This document shows, one piece after another, positions 22,000 to 34,568 of a DNA stretch of 64,000 nt. The stretch is from Ovis canadensis (Eukaryota > Chordata > Mammalia > Artiodactyla > Bovidae). Under the pieces are notes generated by a model, which made no database searches, was not told where the DNA came from, and saw nothing but the letters and a program-made list of their open reading frames with translations. A program made the position numbers and the translations under genes. The stretch spans positions 34,411,386-34,475,385 of the forward strand of contig NC_091264.1 of NCBI RefSeq assembly GCF_042477335.2, written 5' to 3'. The number at the start of each line of letters is the position of its first letter. Position 1 is the stretch's first letter.

Positions 22000-24256
22000 T
22001 GTATTATAGTTCGAGTGGACACTGTTTTTTTTTTTTTTAAATATCACAATTTTTGAATAGACAAAGCAGGTAGCAACTACTTTTATGGCTTTATGTTTTC
22101 TTGATGTGGAAAAATGGAAAAACCATGGGAGAGTTCTCCCTGCCCCATTTCTCAATGGCTACAATTTCGTAACTGGAAATTCATCTCTTTGCATTAAAAC
22201 TTTTCTCCCAGGACTGACGCTAGATCTACCTCTGATGGCCATTGGTTTACCTGTATGTGTGACTAAGTCTATCTGATTCACTCAGAGTAGTATTGCTTAT
22301 TGGGGAGAAAGGCCCTTAGAGGAATGGGTCAGTGGTGGATGCATATATTTTTTTGAAAGGTGATTGGGCATCCTGTGTGCATGAATTAAAATTACTAGCT
22401 TTTTCTCCTGCAATTTGTCTTGTGTACAAATTTTATTATTAGTCCAACTGCAGAACTCCAGAGGCATCGAGGGGGTGGTCTCCCCTCCCCCACAGGACCA
22501 TGCCTTTTTGTGTTCCCTTCTCTCTCTCACGTGGCTCTCCTGTGATGCTCTTTATGCTGCCCTGTACTCTGTGAAGAACACTTTTACCAACTCTCACGAT
22601 TAAGAGCAGTCATCTCTGTAGCTATTCAGGAAGAGCACAGACACCCTGCAAGAGGAGAGAGAAGACAGGATCAGTATAATGGGTGAAGAGCAGAGCTGAT
22701 GAATTCTTTTTAGAACACTTAACTCGAGGAGTTCTGTGTAATCAAAAACAAGATAGAAGGCCAGTCACTAAAAACATCTCAGTGGATGAAAACATGAACG
22801 ACTGGCATTCTGACAAGGGGACATAAAACATAGGAGTTACCTGGGTGATTAAAATGATAACTGGGATAGCTGCTAAAAAAAAAAAGAAAAGAAAAGAAGA
22901 GCATCTCATGACATTTAATTTCCTCTGCGGGATCTCAGCATTATCAAGTAGAACAGCCATTGATGCATTTTGCTTTCCAAAACTGGCCAAAGAAATTCTC
23001 ATTTTTAAAATAAATGATGTTCAGTGAAGCCTCTGGCTTTCTAGATCATGGCTGCATGGCTATATTGGGAGAGCTGTTTATGCTCTGATCATGAATTACC
23101 TTGATATAAAAATGAGCAGAAAAAAATAGGCAGGACCCACTTTGTCTCAGGAGTTTCACATCTTCTATTCGTTTGTTCATGATTTAGCTGAGGAATTTGA
23201 GGCGGCTGTATGTTAGACTCAAGATCTGATGTAAGTAGCATCAAGAGTTAGGAAGGGAAGGGAATCTGCCCCAGAAGGAAGATGGGGGTGAGGTTAGGAG
23301 GTAAGTGATACTCACACATAAGAAGGGTGGGGTGATGCATTTAGAAACCTCACAGTCCCACTGGTAAGAATTTATCTTGGACTTATCACTTACGGCAAAA
23401 GATTAAATATACCAAAGAGCATTTTCTGTTGTTAAGCCATGCAATTTAGTAAAAGGGAAACCAAGGAGAAAAATAACCCCAACTCCTTCAATAACATTTT
23501 CCCCCATTCTTGGGCAAGGATGGTGCTTCCAAAAAGTAGTAATATTCACAGCTATAGATGACATAGCTGAGGTGAGAAATCTCATTGGAACTCTTCTCTG
23601 CCTACTCTTTGCCCAGCTACTTCCTCAAAATTTTTAAAGACCAAACTCATGAGTACCTTCGCTAGGACATGCCACCTTCCCCAGCCCTCCCTGGTTATAC
23701 ACCTCCACACTCCCAGAGGATCCTGCATTCCAGTCACTGGACTTGTAATTGTTGGTTAATGTGCCAGGTGGCTGAGATGGGGCCTGATGACTCACGTGTG
23801 CTTGATTATTGCTCCATAAAATTTCACTGAATGAATGGATGAGTGAATGAGTGAATGAGGAGGGGAGGAGGCCAAGAGATACAGAGGTAAGTTTGAGTTC
23901 TAAACTTTGATGCCTTTTGAGAACAAGGACTATGCTTCATGTATTGTACCAGGCCTGACACATTAGTCTTGTTCAATGTTCTAAATTCACTGTCCTTTAA
24001 TATTTGAGGATGAAGCTGTTCAGCAGATTAAATAGGACTTGTATAAGAATGGTTTACCACTTTGAACCACCATGCCTTCATAACAATTTTTCCATCATCA
24101 GCTAATTTGATTTTTGGTGGAAATAGAGTATTTTTCTAAGATGTGAGATTGGCATGTTTAATAGAATGGATAGAGCAAAGAACAGCTTATGTGTGGGTGA
24201 TAATGAATAGCCCAGCTGATCCTGTGTAGGGTCCATGTGAGAAGGGAGATTAGAAA
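22000..24256. other. intergenic, no gene seen
   Basis: Only a poly-T run (about 22,025-22,039), a short A-rich patch near 22,875 and a GAAT-rich run (about 23,830-23,860). Open frames are short and without recognisable domains. Confidence 0.5.
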
Positions 24257-24267
24257 GACAATTGTGG

Positions 24268-24494
24268 GGACTTCCCTGGGGGTCCAGTGGTAAGACTTCA
24301 TCTTCCAATGCCGGAGATTCGGGTTTGACCCCTGGTTAGGGAGCTAAATTCTACATGTCTCACAGTCAAAAAACAAAAACATAAAAGCAATATTGGAACA
24401 AATTCAGTAAAGACTTTAAAATCTGGCCCACATCAAATATATATATATATATATAAAAGAAAAAGAAAATCTTAAATAAATAAATAAATAAAAT
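24268..24494 (+). repeat. CHR SINE with 11-bp target-site duplication
   Basis: CHR head (acttccctgggggtccagtgg), long A-rich body with a TA run (about 24,437-24,455) and an (AAAT)n tail. GACAATTGTGG flanks it at 24,257-24,267 and 24,495-24,505. Confidence 0.88.
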
Positions 24495-24699
24495 GACAAT
24501 TGTGGACATCCCAAATAGCCCACCAAGGCTAAGTAGTCTGCACTCTGACCTGTAGGCAAAGGGAAACCATAGAAGACTTTTAAGTTATGAAAGAACAAGA
24601 ATGCATATATACAGTAAAAGCAAGTTCTTAAAGGAAGTTTGAGTCTATTATTTGTTTGAAATATATCTTTAAATCACTGGACTTTAGGCTTTATTGGTA

Positions 24700-24778
24700 A
24701 TCACAGTTTATTTTATCCCAAGTAGTAGCTCAGTGCCTGGAATGCTGAAGAAACTCAGTCGATATGAATGCATGAATA
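24700..24778 (+). repeat. L2-like 3' end
   Basis: agctcagtgcctggaatgct followed by gaatgcatgaataac resembles the conserved L2 terminus. Old and diverged. Confidence 0.5.
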
Positions 24779-24939
24779 ACATCCAAAAATTAGTCACCAC
24801 AAAAAATAAATCCAAGGAATAATGTTTTAAGTGTTTTTAGACCAAAAAAAATAGACCAGGTAGAAAACACCAGCTCAGTTGGGCAATGTAAAGATAACTA
24901 GATCAGTGATCTATCAAGCCAGAAGAGAAAGGGATAGGA

Positions 24940-25135
24940 AAGGAGTTAGCGAGTGTTTTCTGTAAAAAGTCAAAGAGCAAATAGCAAAGCTTTGCAAGCC
25001 ACACACAATGTCTGTTGCATTTGCTGTTTGGATTTTGTTTTGTTTTTTTGCAATCATTTCAAAATGTAAAAATATTCTTAGCTCAACGACTGTATTAAAA
25101 ACAGGCTACATGCTGGATTTGGTTATAACCTCTGT
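24940..25135. mobile_element. hAT (Charlie-group) remnant
   Basis: gtgttttctgtaaaaagtca, ctttgcaagccacacacaat and aaacaggctacatgctggat match the mammalian MER1-group body that starts with the ctgtaaagggccagat motif. Exact family uncertain. Confidence 0.6.
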
Positions 25136-25139
25136 TCTC

Positions 25140-26799
25140 AAGATTGCAGCTACTAATAAAATTATCCCTTTAAAAAAACATAATTATCAGTTTTAAAATG
25201 GGTCACAGTAAATTCAAATTTTGATAGTAACCATTTTACTGAAATCCACACTAGTAACCTTATGAAAGCCTAATAACTTCAGGGATAGAACCTCAAGGAG
25301 GAAACAAGGAAGCAAGAGAAATGTCAGTCTTTTTAAGGTCTTTGTGGAGGAGAAGCAGACAGAGATGGAAGGAAAAAGAAAAAGCAGCAGCAGAAACAAA
25401 AACAAATGAACCCAGGACTACTTACTAAGAATTCTTGAGTGTTTATTTACAAAGGAAAACAAGGAATTATTCTCTCAGGGTGCATTTTGACCTGGAAAAA
25501 TATATATCCTATTCTTCTGACACTGTCAGTGCACTCCCATTTTTAGAATCATGGAACATATTTGTACAAGAAGCTGTTTTATGATGAGGTATTTTTAGCT
25601 CTATTTTGTCAAATCAGCTCTGATGGAAGGTGAATCACAAAAGTCTATAAATCTGCCCCAATAACCAATTCCAACTCCCTAACTTATTTTGTAAGAATAG
25701 TAGATGGAACAAGCAGCCTAATCTCTGTCAGAGTCTTTTTATAAGAAGTGGGTTCATTGATGTCAATGTTTTGGAAGATGCTATAAGCAAGAGAGGAAGT
25801 ATTTTTGCTAATGACCTTCATGACCCTTCTTGGACTAGCTGTTTAAGGAAAATAAACCAGCATTGTGTCTCAAATGTATTGTGCATCTGGTTTCTTCCTC
25901 TCATCTTATTTTGAATATCCTAAATACAATTCTGGATTCAGTTGACACTTCAGGTAGCACTGATGCTTTGAAAAATGTTTCTCTGGTCCAAGGACAGACA
26001 CAAGGAACAATACAGTGAAATGATCCAAAAGGAGGCTGAAAATTGTCATTGATAAAGAAGGTGACAGTGGTCTTGAGTGATTCAAGTCTCACAGACTCTA
26101 TTGGATTCTTTCTTAAGCTCATAAAGTTTTGAATGGAGTCAGGTGATGAAATTTCAGAACGCATTCAGCCCAAAGAACAGATTTTGATAATCACAAGGAA
26201 CATGAGAGAAAAAAGTGAAGGAGAAATATTCAGAGGAAAAAAACAAAACAAAAACAAAAAAACAACACCCTGTTTTGGATATGCTCCATCTTGGACTTAT
26301 GTGCCATAGATGCTGGTGATTCTAATCCTTTTCTGAGTGGCTCACGTGCAGGTGTTTGTGTAAGTACACCATGGGTCCACCTGGCCTTTTGCTCTGTTAA
26401 GAGAGAAATCATAAAAAAATCCAAGAATCTGAGTGCTCATTTATCCTTCAAGTATCCAAGCAAAGGCTATTATTCTAAAATGCCTTAAAACAGTAAGAAT
26501 CAAGAAAGCTTTATCATGATAGTTCTTAAGAAAAATAGCAGAGGATTGTTACGGGTAGGGGGGATGTGGGAGATAGTCTTGAACAGAAGGGAAAATGGGG
26601 GGAAAAAGCAAAATAAAAGCAGAAGTTTCAGAAGAGATGCTAGTAATGATTCTCCCTAGCTCTGCTTCTTGCTTGCCCCACATCTGCCCTTTCTCCAGCT
26701 GTATCCCAGGATGCGTCACATTTTTTTTTCATTGCACATCTTATATATGAATTTTAAATCATGCTGGATTAAAGGAGCCAAGTAAACCAGGCTGCATCT
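25140..26799. other. intergenic, no gene seen
   Basis: Unique DNA with an A-rich patch at about 26,238-26,268. No recognisable coding exon or young repeat. Confidence 0.5.
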
Positions 26800-26998
26800 A
26801 TGCATGATCAGTCATGTCTGACTCTTTGTGACCCCACGAACTGTAGCCTGCGAGGCTCCTCAGTCCATGGGATTCTCCAGGCGAGAATACTGGAGTGGGT
26901 TGCCATTTCCTCCTTCAGAGGATCTTCCCTATCCAGGAATCAAACCCAGGTCTCCTGCACTGGCAGGCAGATTCTTTACCACTGAGCCACTTGGGAAT
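26800..26998 (-). repeat. Bov-tA SINE
   Basis: Reverse copy, complete from gtcatgtctgactctttgtg to the head gagccacttgggaattc. Confidence 0.9.
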
Positions 26999-27189
26999 TC
27001 AAACCTGGCTCAAATGTGGCTAAAGATATGGAGACCAAAGGAAAGAATCATTAGAACTCCATGAAACTGGGGGTGATTTTCCTAGAAGCTGTGAAAGACA
27101 CAGAAAGAGGTCGTTACTCCTGATTTGGGGGAAGACATCCCTTAGGATTTGGACACTGGAATTTATGTAAGTACAAATGTACTACTTAG

Positions 27190-27340
27190 TACATTCCAGG
27201 TACCGATCAATAACTCAGTTAAGTTTTCTCAATTTACCGGTTTACAAATGAGGTGAGTAAGGTACAGAAAGGTTCAGTAACTTGCCCAGAGTCACACAGC
27301 CAGTAAGTGAGTGAGCCAGAATTTACACATCTGGGTCCCC
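27190..27340 (-). repeat. MIR SINE
   Basis: Contains the MIR core in reverse: acttgcccagagtcacacag ccagtaagtg, preceded by tttacaaatgaggtgag. Ancient mammalian SINE. Confidence 0.75.
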
Positions 27341-27925
27341 CTGGGAACCTCGGAGTTGATTCCAAGGTTTGTTTAAGCTGAAGACATTTGAAATTCAACA
27401 GATGCAGAAAGAAGTCTTCTTGGAGATTCCCGTATCTGACCCAAAGCAGAGACTTCTGAGAAATGAAGATGGTCATAAACCCTCCCTAAGGGGTAATTTT
27501 TACTCTCCAAAGTTAACTTAAACCAGATCCCTCTTTGGGGGAGATTTGCCATCCTGAAGAAGACGGAAAGCACTACTCATACCTGTGTAGACAAACGTTA
27601 TCGTAAAATTTACCTCCTGTTTTTCTAAAAATCCATTTGTCTTCCTAAAGATGCCTATGTGTTGTGTTCTTCCCCTAGAATCATCTCTCCCCTTCCCTTT
27701 CTTGTGCTAAATTAGGTGTACACAAAGCCTTGAACTGTAACCATTTAACACACCAGCTACTTCTTTTCTAGCCTCCTGTGTGCAAAATGAATTCCCCTTT
27801 CCTCCTGCCAATCTCTTTTGCCACTTTCATTGGCAGCCTCCTGTTATGAAACCTAAGAGAGAAGAGAAACAAGATTTCCATTCACTACAAAACCCAGGCA
27901 TTTGGGGCTACAGAATCCATGCTCT

Positions 27926-28147
27926 AAACGAGGGTTTCTCAACCTCAGCGCATCTGACATTTGGCCCGGACGGTTCTTTGCTGAAGACTGTCCTCTCCTG
28001 GGGGCCATCCTGTGCACTGTAGGATTTTGGCAGCATCCTTGGCTTCTACCCATTAGAGGCCAGTAGTATTCACACACATCCCCCACTCACCCACCCCACC
28101 GTGACAACCAAAGTCGTCTCCAGGCATTGCTAAATGTCACCCTGGTA
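27926..28147. mobile_element. MER20-like hAT DNA transposon remnant
   Basis: gggtttctcaacctcagcgc, ttggcccggacggttctttg, ccatcctgtgcactgtagga and gtctccaggcattgctaaat follow the MER20 body nearly end to end. Confidence 0.75.
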
Positions 28148-28227
28148 AAAAGCCCTGCTCATTATGCTGCTGCTCCTTGCTGTGGGGCCCCATTTTCTGG
28201 GAAGTCATTCCTTTGGGTTTTTTGTGT

Positions 28228-28342
28228 TTTGCTATGCTGTGTGGCTTGCAGGATCTTAATTCCCTGATAAGTCCACCAGGGATTGAACCCAGGTCCCAAC
28301 AGTGAAAGCCTGGAATCCTAACCACTAGACCATCAGGGAACT
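28228..28342 (-). repeat. CHR SINE
   Basis: Reverse: gcttgcaggatcttaattcc, ccagggattgaacccaggtc and actagaccatcagggaac. Confidence 0.82.
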
Positions 28343-28369
28343 GGGAAGCCTTTCCTGATTCTCCTCTGT

Positions 28370-28805
28370 CAAGGCTGATATTTATTGAGATATTACTACG
28401 TGCTTGTAGCTCAAGTCGGTAAAGAATCTGCCTGCAGTGCAGGAGACCTGGGTTCAATTCTTAGGTCAGGAAGATCCCCTGGAGAAGGAAATGGCAACCC
28501 ACTCCAGGATTCTTGCCTGGAGAATCCCAAGAACAGAGGAGCCTGGCAGGCTATAGTCCATGGGGTCACAAAAGTCAGACACGACTTAGTGACTAAACCG
28601 CCACCACCACGTGCTAGGTGATGCCTAGCTTCTTACAGGTACTTGCTTGTTTCGCCCTCACGAGGAAGCTGTGTGGCAGATCTTATTGTTACTTCTGTAA
28701 AAGAGAAAATGAACTCAACCCAGGAAAGATCGTGCCCAAAGTCACAGGAGCCCTGCAGCTGGGATCCACCCAAGGGTCTGTCCAGCCTGTGTGCTCTGAA
28801 CCACC
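28370..28805 (-). repeat. MIR SINE, split by Bov-tA
   Basis: MIR in reverse begins atatttattgagatattacta, is interrupted at 28,405-28,605, and resumes ctaggtgatgcctagcttct to gtgcccaaagtcacaggagc. Confidence 0.65.
28405..28605 (+). repeat. Bov-tA SINE inserted in MIR
   Basis: tRNA-derived head is slightly shortened; BovA body is complete. Flanks ACTACGTGCT (28,395-28,404) and ACCACGTGCT (28,606-28,615) form a duplication with one mismatch. Confidence 0.92.
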
Positions 28806-29271
28806 CACTGTCTTATATTGTCAGACCCTGTTTATAGCTTGACCTCCTCCACTCGTCTGAGTCTCTGTGAGTAGGGACCAGCGTGTCCCCAACACCCACC
28901 CACCGCACAGCACTCAGTTCAGTGTTTCTTAAGTGAGTAAACCAGAAACAGTTAGATGAAGAGCTTCCCGGCTCCAAAGAGGGACATTGTGTAAACCACA
29001 CACAAGTTTCCCACACAGGAGAGGTTGCCATGCCAGTTGCAAGAATGTCCAGGACCTCACTGGACTCAGAAGTCAGAATAGTTTGTTAGAAAAACTTCAG
29101 AAATAATACTGAATGTGTGTCTGCATGTTTCCCTGTTTTAAGGAATCTCTTTAAAATTAATTCAAAGGACCCGAGAGAGAGGACTCAAACAGATGGCACA
29201 TTCTTTCTCAAAAGAAATAACATGACAGGCCTTCAGGATTAAATCACTTCACCTCCTAATGGTCACATACA

Positions 29272-29477
29272 TGTGCGTGAGCGCTCAGTCGTGTCTGACT
29301 CTGCAAACCCATGGACTGTGGCCCACCAGGCTCCTCTGCCCATACAATTTTCCAGGCAAGAATACTGGAGTGGGTTGCCATTTCCTTCTCCAGGGGATCT
29401 TCCCAACCAGGGGACCTAACTGGTGTCTTCCGCATTGTTAGGCGGATTCTTGACCACTGAGCCACCAGGGAAGCCCG
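29272..29477 (-). repeat. Bov-tA SINE
   Basis: Reverse, complete; head gagccaccagggaagcccgg at the right. Confidence 0.92.
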
Positions 29478-29479
29478 GA

Positions 29480-30500
29480 AGTTTTACAGGTAAATGTTGT
29501 TTAATAAAATGCCACAAGGAGTTGTAATTTCTTCCCTCCCAGAAGTGAAATGTGTTCTCACATATCAGCACCGCAGCCCTTTAAGGGATGCTGAGACGAA
29601 AACTAGCACTTGAAGCCAGGCCTGTCACCCAGTTCTTTGTCACAAGCTTGGTCTCCTCTCTCTTCTCCAAGCCTCTACCTGCTGCCTTCTGCCCTTGACA
29701 AGCCCAAGGAAAGAATATTAGCCTTGGCATTACAATTGACTCGAGTCTTGGTTCTGACACTTCCTAGATAAGGAACGTTAAGTTAATCTCTATTGCTCTG
29801 GTTGGTGTCTTTATCTGTACAGTGGGTAAGGTTCCATGATCTTTTTCTCAGAGTGCTGTTGCAGAGTTACATAATAAAGGAATCTATTATATTTTGAAGA
29901 ATGATTTTCCTGTTTCCCTCCGTTGGGGTTTTTGAAAGTGGCTGCTGGACAGTGTTTTCCAGGCGGCTATCTGAGGGCCTTTGTGAGATTCTGTGTTTCT
30001 TTCTGGGCTGTTCTATTTTGGGAGTCACTCCCCCTCCCAGCCGCTATCAGCACCGCTGGGGAGGCACAGAACCACTCGTGGGGGCATTAATCCAGGGAAG
30101 GTCACACTGGGTTCCCTCCCGTCCCCAGCACTCGGCAGTCCCCAAACTAAGGGAAATGTGGTTGGTGGCCTTGAGGGATGAAAGGAAACAACCCCGGAGT
30201 GTGTGCGGAAGGGTCAGTGGAGAAGCAGGGAGGCGCAGTCCAGCAGCGTTTGCCGGGAAGATTTTGACCCCGTTGGTGGTGTGTGAACCATAGCAGTGCA
30301 TGCGCATTCGGGGTTTGTTTTGTTTTAAGCCCATGATCTCTGGGTAACTTCTCCATCATTAACCTGATTCTGGAGCTAAATGCTCTTGCTTGGGCAACGT
30401 TGATTTTGCTGTAGGTAGGAACTTTTCTCTAACCCTGTCCCTACTTTGTGACCTATGTCATTCAGCATGGACTAAGGCTCTATTCGATTTTTGTGTTGGT
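29480..30500. other. intergenic, no gene seen
   Basis: A moderately GC-rich stretch (30,000-30,260) gives overlapping open frames on both strands, the longest 130 codons. None has a recognisable domain or splice context. Confidence 0.5.
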
Positions 30501-31110
30501 TTTTTTTTTTTTAATAATTTTTTCTTGGAGTATAAAACAAGAAAAAAAAAAGGCATGTTTAGTCATGTCTAACTCTTTGCGACCCCATGGACTGTGGCCC
30601 ACCATGCTCCTTTGCCCATAGAATTTTTCAAGCAAGAAAAATGGAGTGGGTTGCCATTCCCTCTTCCAGGGGATCTTCTCAATCCAGGGATCAAACCCAC
30701 ATTTCTTGTGTCTCCTGCATTGGCAGATGGGTTCTTTACCACTAGGACCACCTGGAAAGCCCTCTTGGAGTATAGTTGATTTATACTATTTTAGTTTCAG
30801 GTGTACTGAACATGAATCTGTTACACACACACACACACACACAGACACAGACACACACACACACATATCCATATCTACTCCTTTTTGGATTCTTTTTCAT
30901 ATAGGCCATTAGGGAGTGTTGAGTAGAGTTCCCTGTGCTATACAGTAGGTTCTTATTAGTTACTCATTTTTTATACAGTAGTGTGTATATGTCAATCCCC
31001 ATCTTCCAATTTATCCCTCCTCCCCCTTAGTTCCTGGTCACCATAAGTTTATTTTCTACATCTGTAACTCCATTACTGTTTTGTAGATAAGTTCATTATT
31101 CAGTATGACA
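30501..31110 (-). mobile_element. L1 3' end with CA microsatellite, split by a SINE
   Basis: Reverse L1 3' UTR: poly-T start, cttggagtatagttgattta, agttccctgtgctatacagt and ttcctggtcaccataagttt. A (CA)n tract at about 30,823-30,865 has grown inside it. Confidence 0.85.
30535..30762 (-). repeat. Bov-tA SINE inserted in L1
   Basis: Reverse, with an A-rich stretch at the left and head accacctggaaagcc at the right. TCTTGGAGTATA flanks it at 30,523-30,534 and 30,763-30,774. Confidence 0.93.
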
Positions 31111-31600
31111 ACCTTAGTTTAATTTATTAAAAATGAGATTCTACAACCTCTGTGAGTGTCTGACTCTAAACGTGACATTCTGTTTGAATGTGAGATGTTA
31201 GAGCAGGAGGAAATGGGCCAGTGGGGTCTTTGTTTCTGAAGAGATGGGCAAAGAGCTCTGAGGACAGCTGGAATTATGAAAAGGATTCTTCTGATTTTAT
31301 ATGATTTCCTGATTTTCCTGTTTTTCTCAACAGAAGTTAAAGAACTTATTTACATTATCACTCTTTTCTCATGGTTAAGACTTGGAATCTTGACAAAGCT
31401 TTCTACATTGTGGTTTCTCAGGAAATATGGAGAAAATTGTTTCTTCTGTGGAAGATAATGATAAAAGGTGTTTGCAGTCATATACAGGCATTTCCCAAAG
31501 TCACACAGTATCTAACCAGGACTTGGGAAGGAGTCATTTCTCCTCAAGCAAAGACTCTTTCAATGAATAAAGAAGATGTATATAGCTACAATGGACTATT

Positions 31601-31819
31601 TGGTTGTTGCTGTTTTTCAGACACTAAGTCATGCCCGACTCTTTTGTAACCCCACGGACTGTAACATTCCAGGCTCCTGTATCCATGGGATTTCCCAGGC
31701 AAGAATACTGGAGTGGGTTGCCCTTTCCTTCTCCAGGGGATCTTCCTGACCCAGGGATCAAACTTGCATCTCCTGCATTGGCAGGGAGACTCTTTACCAC
31801 TGGGCCACCTGGGAAGCCC
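31601..31819 (-). repeat. Bov-tA SINE with 13-bp target-site duplication
   Basis: Complete reverse copy with a (gtt)n tail at the left. ACAATGGACTATT flanks it at 31,588-31,600 and 31,820-31,832. Confidence 0.95.
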
Positions 31820-31832
31820 ACAATGGACTATT

Positions 31833-32768
31833 CAGTTCAGTTCAGTTCAGTCGCTCAGTCGTGTCCGACTCTACGACCTCATGAACCGCAGCACACCAGG
31901 CCTCCCCGTCCATCACCAACTCCCAGAGTTCACTCAAACTCATGTCCATCGAGTCGGTGATGCCATCCAGCCACCTCATCCTCTGTCCTCCCCTTTTCCT
32001 CCTGCTCCTTATCCTTCCCAGCATCAGAGTCTTTTTCAATGAGTCAACTCTTCGCATGAGGTGGCCAAAGTCCTGGAGTTTCAGCTTTAGCATCATTCCT
32101 TCCAAAGAACACCCAGGGACGATCTCCTTTAGAATGGACTGGTTGGATCTCCTTGCAGTCCAAGGGACTCTCAGGAGTCTTCTCCAACACCACAGTTCAA
32201 AAGCTTCAGTTCTTCAGCACTCAGCTTTCTTCACAGTCCAACTCTCACATCCATATATGACCGCTGGAAAGACCATAGCCTTGACTAGATGGACCTTTAT
32301 TGGCAAAGTAATGTCTCTGCTTTTCAATATGCTATCTAGGTTGGTCATAACTTTTCTTCCAAGGAGTAAGCGTCTTTTAATTTCATGGCTGCCGTCGCCA
32401 TCTGCAGTGATTTTGGAGCCCCCCCAAAATAAAGTCTGACACTATTTCCACTGTTTCCCCATCTATTTCCCATGAAGTGATGGGACCAGATGCTATGATC
32501 TTCGTTTTCTGAATGTTAAGCTTTAAGTGAACTTTTTCACTCTCTTCTTTCACTTTCATCAAGAGGCTTTTTAGTTCCTCTTCATTTTCTGCCATAAGGG
32601 TGGTGTCATCTGCATATCTGAGGTTACTGATATTTCTCTCGGCAATCTTGATTCCAGCTTGTGTTTCTTCCAGTCCAGCGTTTCTCATGATGTACTCTGC
32701 ATAGAAGTTCAATAAGCAGGGTGACAATATACAGCCTTGACATACTCCTTTTCCTATTTGGAACCATA
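31833..32768 (-). mobile_element. BovB LINE, 3' 0.94 kb
   Basis: Reverse copy starting with the 3' terminal ttcag repeats and extending up to WFQIGKGVCQGCILSPCLL of the reverse transcriptase, including LRYADDTTLMAE. It is 5'-truncated there. Its 3' end lies directly against the right duplication of the preceding SINE. Confidence 0.93.
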
Positions 32769-32784
32769 AAAAGAAATTAAATAA

Positions 32785-33236
32785 TGCCTTTTGTAGCGAC
32801 ACGGTTGAAACTAGAGATGACCATACTAAGTGAAATGTCAGTCAGAGAAAGACAAATATGATATCATTTATATGATACATCTCTAAAAATTCCACAAATG
32901 AACTTGCTTGCAAAGCAGAAACAGACCCACAGACATCAAAAACAAATTTATGGTTACAAAGAGGAAATGAGGTGGAGGGATAAATTAGGAGTTTGGGATT
33001 AACACACATATATATATTACAAAATAGAGAGACAACAAGGACCTCCTATATAGCACAGGGAACTATATTCAATATCTTGTAATAACCTATAAGGGAAAAG
33101 ACTCTGAAAATTATACATATATATGTGTATATATGTTCCATACTTTTTTTCAGTTATATAGCTGAATCACACTTCTGTATACAAGAAACTGACAATATTG
33201 TAGACCAACTATACTTCAATTAGAAAAAAAAAAAGA
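32785..33236 (+). mobile_element. L1 3' end
   Basis: ggttgaaactagagatgacc, tcactaagtgaaatg-type motif, aggacctcctatatagcaca and an A-rich end at 33,226-33,234. Sense orientation. Confidence 0.85.
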
Positions 33237-33753
33237 CTCTTTCTTCCCAGTAGAACATTCACTGTTACTGTCCTGAACTCTTTCTCCTCCAGGTACCAGG
33301 AGCCTTGAAATACATTAGCTTTTTATTTGTACACCCTGGAGTTTAGAATCACCATCCTCTGGAAAAAGGAAAGAAAGGAACACTGTGAGCAACTGTGTCA
33401 CAGGGATTAAGTGACTGTGTCAGAGAGAGGTTTACTGGCTCTTATTTCTCCCAGCCTTGTCTGGAAATTGGCGACCCCACTGAAGTCTAGGAATGGACCT
33501 GGGTTTATCACCGCTTTTCATTCCGTGGACTGTGACTCATTAGCAAGCCTGAAATCACTTGGCTCCACGACTCCTCTGGACCGAGACTGTGGACTTAAAA
33601 CTGAGGTTCCCGTCTCCTCACCTGGACTAAGATGCTGCCACCATTTCATTTCAGATGCCCCGATTTCCATAGCTCTGAGAGCGCTTTTCAACTTGGGGTC
33701 TGTGTGTCCACTGGTTGTCAAATTCATGTAGAGATTGATGACTACATTTTAAA
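33237..33753. other. intergenic, no gene seen
   Basis: Part of 33,400-33,700 resembles degraded old repeat (agcctgaaatcacttggctc), but no family is secure. No exon is supported. Confidence 0.4.
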
Positions 33754-33764
33754 AATAATGAAGG

Positions 33765-33936
33765 AGACCTCCCTGGTGGTCCAAAGGTTAAGACTTCACC
33801 CTCCTGGTGAGGGAACTCAGATCCCACACACATCCTGGCCAAAAAACCAAATCATGAAACAGAAGCAGTATTGTAACAAATTCAATAATGACCTTAAAAA
33901 TGATCCACATCAAAAAAAATTTTAAAGAAAAATAAG
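33765..33936 (+). repeat. CHR SINE (first of a tandem pair)
   Basis: Head acctccctggtggtccaaagg, body gaactcagatcccacacaca and A-rich tail. AATAATGAAGG flanks it at 33,754-33,764 and 33,937-33,947. Confidence 0.88.
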
Positions 33937-33945
33937 AATAATGAA

Positions 33946-34075
33946 GGGGACTTCACTGGTGGTCCCGTGGTTAAGAGTCCATGCTTCCACTGCAGGGTAC
34001 AAGGGTTGGACACAAAGATCCCTGGCTGGAAACTAAGCTCCTGCAGCCAAAAGAAAGGAAAAAAGAAAGAAACAG
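33946..34075 (+). repeat. CHR SINE (second of a tandem pair)
   Basis: gggacttcactggtggtccc head, then aagatccctggctggaaact and an A-rich tail. It starts immediately beside the right duplication of the first copy. Confidence 0.83.
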
Positions 34076-34365
34076 AGTACAATGAATTGAAAAAAGAAAC
34101 ATAGGCATGCACTGCCTGTAACAAGGAAGTCATTATTTTATGAAAATTTTGTTTCAGTTTATACACTTCAATTGTGGGTCTCAATATAAACAGGTTTTAA
34201 ACATCAAGTGGAAGCAGGGAGAAAATGCAATAGCAGGCCCAAAGAGGCTCCCCAAGCCCTCTCTCAAACATACAGTCTTCTCTATTACAGGCTGGAGGTG
34301 GGTGATGGGGTAGAGGTTATAAGAATAGGTTTGCTAGTTTGTACCTATGTAAATAATGTGTCTCT

Positions 34366-34568
34366 GTGTGCGTGGGCACAGAGCCACTCAGTCGTGTCTC
34401 TCTTTGCGACCTCGTGGACTACAGTCCACCAGGCTCCTTTGTCCATGGAATTTTCCAGGCAGGAATACTGGAATGGGTTGCCATTTACTACTCCAGGGGA
34501 TACTCCTGATTTAGGGATTGAACCCATGTCTCTTGGGTCTCCTGCATTGGTAGGTGGATTACCACTAT
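34366..34568 (-). repeat. Bov-tA SINE
   Basis: Reverse, body complete; the tRNA head is truncated at gtggattaccacta. Confidence 0.9.

Noticed and set aside
29901-30293. 130-codon open frame
   Set aside because: Lies in a GC-richer patch with overlapping frames on both strands; no family resemblance.
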